Source: Phycisphaerales bacterium | Lineage (GTDB): Bacteria > Planctomycetota > Phycisphaerae > Phycisphaerales > Phycisphaeraceae | Assembly: GCA_012031455.1 (NCBI GenBank) | Contig: JAAUTM010000150.1 | Span: 1-5,154 of the forward strand | DNA length: 5,154 nucleotides | Direction: 5' to 3' | Part shown: positions 1 to 5,059 of the stretch, piece after piece | How positions within the stretch are numbered: position 1 is the first letter of the stretch | Layout: every line of letters starts with the position of its first letter | Translations under genes and position numbers: made by a program | Notes under the pieces: generated by a model | Told to the model about the DNA's origin: nothing | Seen by the model: the letters and a program-made list of their open reading frames with translations, nothing else | Databases searched by the model: none

Positions 1-28
1 GGATGGGATTGGGGTTGGGGTTAGGGAA
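1..28 (+). repeat. G-rich short tandem repeat at the window edge
   Basis: Four runs of three or four G separated by two or three bases (GGG-ATT-GGGG-TT-GGGG-TTA-GGG) lie at positions 5-26. The pattern is a degenerate 6-7 base tandem repeat and also fits the general G-quadruplex pattern. It lies beyond the 3' end of the minus-strand regulator. It may continue to the left of the window. No function can be assigned. Confidence 0.5.
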
Positions 29-75
29 TGGAGGCTGGTAGCCCAGTGCTCCATCGCCGGGCGGCTGCAAGTTCC

Positions 76-321
76 TTAACTGTCTACGTCCAGGTCGTCA
101 CGCATAAGCTGCTCCATCGTAAAATGAAAGTATTGTGAGATTTTGAACACACATTCGGCAGCGGGGCTGCGCTGGCCCGTTTCGACACAATAGATCATCG
201 GCTGAAACGCCAATGCACCAATATAGCTGGGGGTGGTATAGCCAAGCAGATGCGCCAGTTCTCGCATAGTCAACCCGCGCTGCGTGCGCAAGGTCCGCAA
301 TTGCTCTCCGAAATGTTGCAT
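76..321 (-). CDS. small XRE/Cro-CI-type helix-turn-helix transcriptional regulator
   Basis: The 81-residue product is almost entirely one helix-turn-helix domain: FGEQLRTLRTQRGLTMRELA (residues 4-23) matches helix 1 and the start of helix 2, followed by LLGYTTPSYIG and then ETGQRSPAAECVFKISQYF, the usual C-terminal half of XRE domains. A likely DNA-binding repressor or activator acting in the cytoplasm; its target is not visible. The stretch ALAFQPMIYCV before ETGQRSP makes the loop after the recognition helix several residues longer than usual. I chose the ATG at 321 because AAGAGG lies nine bases upstream. An in-frame ATG at 372 would add 17 basic, non-domain residues and overlap the preceding gene by 26 bases. 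It ends TAA at 76-78. It lies 25 bases downstream of another helix-turn-helix ORF on the same strand, so the two may be co-transcribed. Family assignment is firm, regulon unknown. Confidence 0.82.
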   Translation of the reverse strand: MQHFGEQLRTLRTQRGLTMRELAHLLGYTTPSYIGALAFQPMIYCVETGQRSPAAECVFKISQYFHFTMEQLMRDDLDVDS

Positions 322-346
322 CGCTAGATACCTCTTCCCATATGGT

Positions 347-526
347 TCAGGCTTCTTCCTGCTCTGTATCATCGGTGATCAACTCCTGCGGACGCACGCC
401 GAGTGTCTGTGCCAACCGCTCAAGCGTCTTCTTATCAGGGCGCTCAGTATAGTTGTGCCAGATTTGGTAGACGGTGCGGTAGGCCAGTCCTGATTGGCGG
501 GTCAATGAGCAGAGAACGTTTAGCAA
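347..526 (-). CDS. small Cro/CI-type helix-turn-helix protein, N-terminus uncertain or lost
   Basis: Reading the minus strand in the frame ending with TGA at 349-347 gives LTRQSGLAYRTVYQIWHN, then TERPDKKTLERLAQTLGV and RPQELITDDTEQEEA. This is the pattern of minimal (about 65-75 residue) Cro/CI-type domains: 'L.R.SGL.Y.TV..I' is helix 2 plus the recognition helix, and 'KTLERLAQTLGV.P.ELI' is the C-terminal part. The usual first helix should precede LTRQ but is not recognisable. The frame is open back to 616, yet contains no ATG or GTG; TTG at 526 or 505 are the only candidate starts. The upstream translation (SGAVAGSVYGYLSGNVGG and on) is uncharged and hydrophobic, unlike this family. Either a TTG start is used or the 5' end has been lost by rearrangement or frameshift. 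It precedes the other regulator on the same strand. The domain call is good; functionality is doubtful. Confidence 0.6.
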   Translation of the reverse strand: MLNVLCSLTRQSGLAYRTVYQIWHNYTERPDKKTLERLAQTLGVRPQELITDDTEQEEA

Positions 527-636
527 TACATACCAAAGCGTGAAGCCTCCTACATTTCCAGATAAATATCCGTAAACGCTGCCCGCAACCGCCCCAGAGA
601 TTAAATGAGACGAGTTCTATCTCGGAAACTGGCCGA

Positions 637-1127
637 ATGAGTATGCAGGCTTGGCGGGAAGGGGGTACGGGGGGCGATTCATCCACGCCAACCCAGCCTG
701 GGCTATTCCCCTACTATCTGGAAGGGGGCACGCCGAACACGGTAGGCATTGCAGGATTGGCAGCTGGATTAAATATGTCATCGAACAAGATGGCAAGGCA
801 TTGCATCATGAACAGTCTATGGTGCAGGCCAATTGTCGATAAATTAGGCAATCACCCCAAGGTTCGCATTCTTGGAACTTGCGATGCACGCAAGCGGGTG
901 GGAACGGTGAGCTTGCTTTTGGAGGGGTATGAGCCTGCGGATGTGGGTTCGATTCTGGATGACAGTTTTGACATTGCGGTCCGGCCGGGGCTTTCATTGT
1001 TCGCCTTATGCCCACAAGCGTATGGGGAACGTTTCCGGGGGGTGCGGTGCGGGTAAGTCCCGGGCCATTTAATACGCAAGAGCAGTTGGATCAATTAATT
1101 GAGGCTTTGTTACAGATCGTGGAATAG
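637..1127 (+). pseudogene. 3' remnant of a class V aminotransferase / cysteine desulfurase, three frame changes
   Basis: Three frames join into one recognisable C-terminal half of a PLP-dependent cysteine desulfurase-like enzyme (SufS/CsdA relatives, which move sulfur from cysteine to an enzyme thiol). Frame 1 (from about 643) gives WREGGTGGDSSTPTQPG, then LEGGTPNTVGIAGLAAGL. Near 773-776 one base seems missing (AAA for AAAA) and the next frame gives KYVIEQDGKALHHEQSMVQ. Near 822-826 an extra G restores frame 1: IVDKLGNHPKVRILGTCDAR, then GTVSLLLEGYEPADV and SILDDSFDIAVRPGL. At 992-994 an extra T (TTT for TT) moves to the last frame: HCSPYAHKRMGTFPGGAVRV, then SPGPFNTQEQLDQLIEALLQ and TAG at 1125-1127. 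The HC in RPGL-HC matches the catalytic-cysteine position of the family. About 165 of roughly 380-400 residues remain; the part with the PLP lysine is absent. Position 637 is an approximate boundary, not a start. Sequencing error could explain single indels but not the missing half. Confidence 0.85.
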
Positions 1128-1156
1128 TGAAGCGTACAAGGGCCTCATCCTCATCA

Positions 1157-1270
1157 ATGCAAACGGCTTGCAATGAATAAGGCTCGAGCGGGTCCACGTC
1201 GCTCGAGCCTGGAGGCTGATGCTGTCCTGCGACCTGGGTTCCTGACAGGTCGGCTGATACGGTAGGACAG
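1157..1270. repeat. cluster of inverted repeats in a gene-free stretch
   Basis: The stretch between the desulfurase remnant and the porin terminator (1128-1316) has no convincing gene but several inverted repeats. ATGCAA/TTGCAAT arms (about 1158-1174) have a 5-base loop. GGCTCGAGCG (1181-1190) pairs perfectly with CGCTCGAGCC (1200-1209) across 9 bases. CGACCTG (1230-1236) pairs with CAGGTCG (1246-1252), nested inside CTGTCCT (1222-1228) and AGGACAG (1264-1270). None is followed by a T-run on the plus strand. They could fold in RNA read from either strand, or be DNA repeats. A minus-strand ORF crosses here but I could not tie it to any family. Confidence 0.45.
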
Positions 1271-1316
1271 ACACCAATTGCGTGGATATCTGCAAGGCTT
1301 GTGCCATTCGGTGCAT

Positions 1317-1349
1317 AAAAAAACCGGGTTCCGCTTTCGCGAAACCCGG
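1317..1349 (-). terminator. intrinsic terminator of the porin gene
   Basis: On the minus strand an 11-bp stem, CCGGGTTTCGC / GCGGAACCCGG (one G-T wobble), closes a GAAA tetraloop and is followed directly by seven T. The arms are 1339-1349 and 1324-1334 and the T-run is the complement of 1317-1323. It begins 36 bases past the stop codon of the minus-strand barrel gene, so it most likely ends that transcript. This is the clearest regulatory element in the window. Confidence 0.92.
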
Positions 1350-1384
1350 CGAGGTAATCAATACTTGAATCGTGGGAGCTTGGC

Positions 1385-2293
1385 TTAGTAAGCCATGCTG
1401 ATGCCCATCTTGGCCAGGAACACAACATCGCTACCGTTGACCATGCCGTTGTTTGCATCGCCGTTGAGGAACAGAACTTGAGGACCAGCGGTGAGGGTCC
1501 AAGAACCGTAATCAGCGGGGATGAAGGACAAAGGCGTGCTGAACATCGCGCCAACAGAGACGAAACCCCACAATTCGTTATCGCCGAAGGTGTTGTCAAC
1601 ATAGTACCCATCGATCGAGAAGCCTGCAGCCATCGGCAGGGTCAGGGTGATGGGGTAGTCTTCGCTTTCGAAGATCGTCATGCTGGGGGCGATGCCGAGT
1701 TCGGCATACTGACCTTCATCACCGGCGATGGCATTACCAGCACCCACGGTGTCGTCGATTTCAACTGCATACAGAACATAGGGGTTCATGGTGAAGGGGC
1801 CCATGAGTTCCGAATCATCGTAAGCCAGTTTCAGGATCAGTTCCTGAGTCTGAGTACGACCACCCAGATCGGGGTACTTGTAGTTCTGATAAACTACGCT
1901 GAGTTTGAAATCGTCCAGGAAACCCACGCTGACACCAGCGTAAAGGTCCAGTTCCTGGAAAGTGTTGGGCGTACCGAACAGTGCGCTGGGGGAGTGATTG
2001 TCAACAAAGCTGCCCCACAAGCCAATGTTGGCCGATACCGAGTTGATCGGTCCGTCACCTTCCCAAAGCAGGAAGCCCAGGTCGGCGTAGGGCTGAATGA
2101 TGATGCCGTTATTGTTCTGGTTGATCCCGCGGAAGAAGTACTGCGTGACCCAGTCCACGCCCAAAGTAACGCTCACTTTGCCGGCGTTGACTGCCGGGGC
2201 CTCTTCCTGTGCGTTCACCATGGCTGGAGCCGACAACATACCTGCCACCGCCGCGATGCCCAGTGCCTTAACTGTTCGTCCTTGCCACATCAT
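1385..2293 (-). CDS. outer-membrane beta-barrel protein, TorF-family-like putative porin
   Basis: The 302-residue product begins with a typical Sec signal peptide: basic GRTVK, the hydrophobic core ALGIAAVAGMLSAPAM, then a VNA|QE signal peptidase I site after about residue 28. The mature protein is rich in glycine, aromatic residues and alternating polar/hydrophobic strands (for example KVSVTLGVDWVTQYFFRGIN and LDLYAGVSVGFL), and ends in an aromatic residue (MAY), all consistent with an outer-membrane barrel. The early 'VTQYFFRGINQ' element recalls the 'Y.FRG.SQ' signature of TorF-family putative porins (TIGR02001 type). Such proteins are thought to sit in the outer membrane; the substrate is unknown. 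The ATG at 2293 has AAGGAG six bases upstream. A second ATG follows at once. The gene is intact, has its own terminator, and has a hairpin-rich leader. Exact family membership is inferred. Confidence 0.85.
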   Translation of the reverse strand: MMWQGRTVKALGIAAVAGMLSAPAMVNAQEEAPAVNAGKVSVTLGVDWVTQYFFRGINQNNNGIIIQPYADLGFLLWEGDGPINSVSANIGLWGSFVDNHSPSALFGTPNTFQELDLYAGVSVGFLDDFKLSVVYQNYKYPDLGGRTQTQELILKLAYDDSELMGPFTMNPYVLYAVEIDDTVGAGNAIAGDEGQYAELGIAPSMTIFESEDYPITLTLPMAAGFSIDGYYVDNTFGDNELWGFVSVGAMFSTPLSFIPADYGSWTLTAGPQVLFLNGDANNGMVNGSDVVFLAKMGISMAY

Positions 2294-2299
2294 TTGATT

Positions 2300-2305
2300 C
2301 TCCTT
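2300..2305 (-). promoter_or_regulatory. ribosome binding site of the porin gene
   Basis: AAGGAG on the minus strand lies six bases before the ATG at 2293 and supports that start over the adjacent ATG at 2290. It follows the last leader hairpin by only five bases, so folding of that hairpin could affect access to the site. Confidence 0.75.
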
Positions 2306-2310
2306 GTGAG

Positions 2311-2391
2311 GGCAATCCCTGATATTGCCTGCCGATCACCCACGCAGTGATCGGGTCTTTAAACATCGGCTCGTGAAGGTTATTTCCTTCA
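2311..2391 (-). promoter_or_regulatory. porin 5' leader with three consecutive hairpins
   Basis: Three perfect inverted repeats lie in series upstream of the porin start. They are TGAAGG/CCTTCA (2374-2391, 6-base loop), CCGATCAC/GTGATCGG (2332-2354, 7-base loop) and GGCAAT/ATTGCC (2311-2329, 7-base loop). If transcription starts further upstream, the leader mRNA would carry three stem-loops, the last ending just before the ribosome binding site. Possible roles are mRNA stabilisation or translational control; the 8-bp repeat could equally be a DNA operator. I do not recognise a known riboswitch class. Confidence 0.5.
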
Positions 2392-2440
2392 ATTCAAGCC
2401 TCCAAATCAGTGGACTAACCCGCAATGGTTAACTTAGAAC

Positions 2441-2468
2441 ACAATACACAGTCCGGTGTACCCTGCAA
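2441..2468 (-). promoter_or_regulatory. possible sigma-70-like promoter for the porin gene
   Basis: On the minus strand TTGCAG (2468-2463) and TATTGT (2446-2441) are separated by 16 bases, giving a plausible but imperfect -35/-10 pair. It would produce a leader of roughly 140 bases containing the three hairpins. This is a weak sequence match in an AT-rich divergent intergenic region and other placements are possible. Confidence 0.25.
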
Positions 2469-2712
2469 CATCTTGTTTTATCGGACCCCTGAACTTCAAC
2501 ATAAAACCCGCAATGACACCGGCAAGTCACCCTACTGCAAATGCCGTTCCTGAAAACCAGCGATTTAGGATCCAGCATTTAATGGACATCATACATTGTT
2601 AACAAAAGTTTTCCTCGTTGTCCAGCCACTTGTGGATATCCACATTCCCAGTGGTTACCCGTATTATTCCCACTCCCCCGGGAAAGGCAAGTCCGGTACA
2701 CTTTGTTTTATC
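2451..2712. repeat. imperfect duplicated element, GTCCGGT(gt)AC...TTGTTTTATC
   Basis: AGTCCGGTGTACC followed by CTTGTTTTATC (2450-2482) resembles AGTCCGGTACAC followed by TTTGTTTTATC (2690-2712), with about ten extra bases in the first copy. The second copy runs straight into the ATG at 2713. AACCCGCAATG also occurs twice (2417-2427 and 2505-2515). The remainder of the 419-base divergent intergenic region (2294-2712) shows no gene I can support. Confidence 0.4.
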
Positions 2713-3093
2713 ATGACCGACTCGATTAATCATTCCGCACGACCTCCGATCCAAGGTTTGACCCTTACCCCCGGCAACGACCATGAACGCCTGGCCGCTG
2801 TGGAACAGGCATTCGATTATCGCGGGGATGTCACCCTCATCACCACCGATGGCCGAACGATCGAGGGTTACATCTTCGACCGTCGACCCCGGGCGGTTCC
2901 TCCCACGCTTCGCCTGATCCAGCGCAGCGATGGTTCACGCATCCAACTCGACTACGCCCAGGTGTCACAGATCATCTTCAGCGGTCGCGACACTGCTGAA
3001 GGTAAAAGCTGGGAAACGTGGGTAAAAAAATGGGAAGAGAAAAAGGCCAAGGGTGAAGTTGCCAGCATTGAGGCGGAGAAGCTGGAAGAGTGA
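2713..3093 (+). CDS. small conserved protein of unknown function, possible LSm-like beta barrel with basic tail
   Basis: The 126-residue product starts at ATG 2713, where the conserved-looking sequence begins; a TTG at 2596 would add 39 residues of poor quality. No Shine-Dalgarno precedes it and the upstream TTGTTTTATC abuts the start. Residues 26-60 (ERLAAVEQAFDYRGDVTLIT, then TDGRTIEGYIFDR) and 66-95 (LRLIQRSDGSRIQLDYAQV, SQIIFSGRDTAEG) suggest five short strands with DGR and DGS turns, resembling Sm/LSm or SH3-like small barrels. It then ends in SWETWVKKWEEKKAKG and a charged helix. No signal peptide or membrane segment, so cytoplasmic. I have an impression of similar uncharacterised proteins in planctomycetes and related phyla but cannot name a family. 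It lies 131 bases before trpE on the same strand; co-transcription is possible but a functional link is not shown. Not identified. Confidence 0.78.
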   Translation: MTDSINHSARPPIQGLTLTPGNDHERLAAVEQAFDYRGDVTLITTDGRTIEGYIFDRRPRAVPPTLRLIQRSDGSRIQLDYAQVSQIIFSGRDTAEGKSWETWVKKWEEKKAKGEVASIEAEKLEE

Positions 3094-3097
3094 TTAC

Positions 3098-3128
3098 AAT
3101 GACCTGAGCCGATGCGTGGTCGGTCATT
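3098..3128 (+). terminator. weak possible terminator hairpin after the small conserved gene
   Basis: AATGACC (3098-3104) pairs with GGTCATT (3122-3128) across a 17-base loop, followed by moderately T-rich sequence but no true T-run. It starts five bases after the stop codon. Stem length and the large loop make it a poor terminator. Confidence 0.22.
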
Positions 3129-3219
3129 TCGAATTTCGATTATCGATTTTCGAATTTTCAGCATCGGATCACACCCGGCTACGCGGATGCAATGACTTCG
3201 ACATCCGACATTCGAAAAT
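3126..3219. repeat. degenerate 7-base ATTTCGA/AAAATCG-type repeats before trpE
   Basis: The sequence from 3126 to 3160 is built from near-copies of TTCGAAT, TTCGATT and TCGATTTT in both orientations, and CATTCGAAAATC recurs at 3208-3219. They resemble, in complement, the AAATCCG units found inside trpE. This region holds the 5' flank of trpE and shows no recognisable leader peptide, attenuator or Shine-Dalgarno. Confidence 0.5.
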
Positions 3220-3224
3220 CCCCC

Positions 3225-4956
3225 ATGCTTTACCCCGACTTTACAACCTTCTCCCGCCTGGCAGCCGATGCCCCGGCCAACCTCATCATTCCGCTGTATC
3301 GCCAGATCCTCAGCGATCAGCTCACCCCGGTGCTGGCCTATCGTCGACTGGTGCGTGCAGACGATCGCCTGGCGCCGAGTTTTTTACTCGAGTCCGTCAT
3401 CGGCGGTGATCGTGTGGGGCGCTACAGTTTCCTGGGCGCGCAGCCTTCCAAGGAAGTGATTGCCCATGGCCATGCAGTCCGCTTCATCGATCATCGTCAG
3501 CCCGCCCAATCCAAAGCTTTCACCAGCCCCGATCCGCTGCGGGAAATGGATGCCCTTACCGGTGCCTGGAAACTGGCACGCATCCCCGCGCCTGCCCGAT
3601 TTCACCGGCGGCTGGGTCGGCAACGCAGGCTATGACACCGTACGCTACCTCGAAGGTGAAAAACTCCCCATCCCCCCGCCTGATGATCGTCACCTGCCCG
3701 ATCTGCACATGGCTCTTTACGACCGCATCGTTGCTTTCGATCATGTGCAGAAAGTCGTACTGGTCATCACCCATGTCCGCCCAGCCGAACATGCCTCCGT
3801 GAAACAGGCCTATGAACAGGGGCAACGTGAACTCGATGACTTGGTCGCCCGTATCGAAACCCGGCCTGTGATGATCCCACCCCATGCACCGGAACTGTCC
3901 ATCGGGGATGTTGATTTGTCCACGCCGCCTCCCACTCTCCCCGTGAGTTCTTTGGGCGAAGGGGGTTACCAGCAGGCAGTGCAGTCTGTTAAAAAATACA
4001 TTCAGGCTGGTGATGCGTTTCAGGTCGTACCCAGTCAGCGTTTTGAACTGCGCACCAGCGTGGACCCGTTTGATATTTACCGGGCATTGCGGGTGGTGAA
4101 TCCCTCGCCGTATATGTTTTATCTACAGATCTCAGGAGGCATGCTTATCGGTTCATCCCCGGAGATTTTGTGCCGGGTACACAACCGAATCATCACCAAT
4201 CGGCCCTTGGCAGGCACACGCCGGCGAGGTCGTGATGAGCTTGAAGATGTCAGCCTGGAAAAGGAACTGCTGGCCGACCCCAAGGAACAGGCTGAGCACA
4301 TCATGCTCGTGGACCTTGGTCGCAACGATGTCGGTCGCGTGGCCAAGCCCGGTTCCATTGCGCTGCCGGAGGTTATGGTGGTGGAACGCTACAGCCACGT
4401 GATGCACATCAGTTCGACGGTGACCGGTGAATTGCGCGATGATTGTTCGTGCTGGGATGCGTTACGGGTGACACTGCCGGTAGGCACGGTCAGCGGGGCA
4501 CCCAAAGTGCGGGCGATGCAGATCATTGATGAAGTGGAAAAGACCCGTCGCGGTCCCTATGGCGGGGCGGTGGGCTATGTTGATTTTGCAGGGAACATGG
4601 ACATGGCCATCGCCCTGCGCACCATGGTGGTGATGCCGGATGAAAGTGGACAAGTGGACCAGCCCGAAGCGCAAGCGAGGGTTGCAGGAAGTGGTCAAGT
4701 GGCAAATGGAAGTGGCCAAGTGGCCAAGTGGTCGAGTGGACAAGTGTCAGAAAATAAGAGCAATCGTGCCACCGAAAATACAAATCCGAAATCCGAAATC
4801 CGAAATCCGAAATCTTCCTCGTGGATCGTCCATCTTCAGGCGGGTGGAGGCATCGTGGCCGACAGCGACCCCGAGGCTGAACACATGGAAACGGTCAACA
4901 AAGCAGCAGCCCTGGCCAAAGCTGTTGATGTCGCCCAGCGCATGAATCATGGATAG
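3225..4956 (+). CDS. trpE: anthranilate synthase component I (TrpE), interrupted by a +1 frame change and carrying a repeat-derived insert
   Basis: TrpE converts chorismate plus ammonia (from TrpG glutaminase) to anthranilate and pyruvate, the first committed step of cytosolic tryptophan synthesis. Joining two frames gives about 576 residues. N-terminal part: PSFLLES (51-57), the tryptophan feedback-site motif, then GRYSFLG. C-terminal chorismate-binding part: AGDAFQVVPSQRF (261), NPSPYMFYL (292), PLAGTRRRG (327), EHIMLVDLGRND (357), LPVGTVSGAPKVRAMQIIDE (417), GGAVGYVDFAGNMDMAIALR (446) and AGGGIVADSDPE (539). The reading frame shifts by +1 between 3584 and 3592: one frame gives ARIPAPARF, the other LPDFTGGWVG, and removing one C restores ARIP(A/R)LPDFTGG. 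Residues 474-529 are an insert absent from usual TrpE (about 490-520 residues). Start ATG 3225 fits the family; an in-frame ATG at 3192 would add 11 repeat-derived residues. No trpG or other trp gene follows within the window. Identity is certain; functionality depends on whether the shift is real. Confidence 0.93.
3584..3592 (+). other. trpE: frame-change site in trpE
   Basis: Before this site the TrpE-like translation is in the frame of ATG 3225; after it, in the frame of the codons at 3592 onwards. One extra base, either in the CCCC run (3584-3587) or in GCGCC (3588-3592), explains it. No slippery-site plus stop-codon arrangement like known programmed frameshifts is evident; the original frame continues to about 3635 before stopping. 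Confidence 0.85.
4645..4812 (+). repeat. in-frame 168-base insert of three repeat families inside trpE
   Basis: Between MVVMPDE and SSWIVHLQAGGG of TrpE, where family members have a short turn between strands, lie 56 extra codons. They contain CCCGAAGCGCAAGCGAGGG (4663-4681), a block of CAAGTGG/GTGGCCAA-type units (about 4645-4660 and 4690-4747), and four perfect AAATCCG units plus a partial (4782-4814). The encoded peptide is low-complexity and hydrophilic (SGQVAKWSSGQVSENKSN, then NPKSEIRNPKS). I recognise these motifs from memory as dispersed planctomycete repeats. The length is a multiple of three, so the conserved frame resumes afterwards. Confidence 0.85.
4782..4814 (+). repeat. AAATCCG 7-base tandem repeat, four units plus partial
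   Basis: Units start at 4782, 4789, 4796 and 4803 without mismatch and a partial unit follows at 4810. Seven is not a multiple of three, so the encoded peptide repeats every 21 bases as NPKSEIR. Confidence 0.95.
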
Positions 4957-4993
4957 TGAATCATGGATGATGGATGATGGATAATGGATAATG
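4944..4993 (+). repeat. ATGGATG/ATGGATA 7-base tandem repeat over the trpE stop
   Basis: GAATCATGGAT occurs at 4944-4954 and again at 4958-4968, followed by ATGGATG, ATGGATG, ATGGATA, ATGGATA and ATG from 4963 to 4993. The last codons and the TAG stop of trpE lie within the first copy, so the C-terminal NHG is repeat-derived. Confidence 0.9.
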
Positions 4994-5041
4994 TTGAGAA
5001 AAGCGAATAGGTCGACTTACTTTGATATACACATTATCCAT
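4984..5041. repeat. 11-bp inverted repeat downstream of trpE
   Basis: ATGGATAATGT (4984-4994) is the exact reverse complement of ACATTATCCAT (5031-5041), with 36 bases between. The left arm is also the end of the ATGGATA tandem. There is no T-run after the right arm, so it is not a standard terminator; it may mark repeat edges. Confidence 0.6.
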
Positions 5042-5059
5042 AGAGCCTTCTGAACAATT

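Noticed and set aside
322..372. 17-residue N-terminal extension of the downstream regulator from ATG 372
   Set aside because: It would overlap the other helix-turn-helix gene by 26 bases, and ATG 321 has a better-spaced Shine-Dalgarno at the domain edge.
1069..1611. 180-codon minus-strand ORF crossing the pseudogene end, the porin terminator and the porin 3' end
   Set aside because: Its C-terminal stretch (DPLEPYSLQAVCIDEDEALV) looks slightly protein-like, but most of the ORF lies over the porin gene in another frame, over a strong terminator and antisense to the desulfurase remnant, and I recognise no family.
1478..2350. 290-codon plus-strand ORF opposite the porin gene
   Set aside because: It is the antisense shadow of the porin gene, which has a signal peptide, ribosome binding site and terminator.
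2596..2712. TTG-started N-terminal extension of the small conserved protein
   Set aside because: The added 39 residues overlap a duplicated promoter-like block and lack domain character; ATG 2713 fits better.
3094..3224. trp leader peptide or attenuator
   Set aside because: No Trp-codon-rich short ORF and no terminator/antiterminator pair was found ahead of trpE; only degenerate 7-base repeats.
4645..4814. CRISPR array
   Set aside because: The repeats are 7-10 bases with no unique spacers of uniform length, and no cas genes are present.
4640..4945. 101-codon plus-strand ORF over the trpE repeat insert
   Set aside because: It reads the same repeats in another frame (SPKRKRG, KWPSGRVDKW) and ends in out-of-frame trpE; the TrpE frame is the conserved one.
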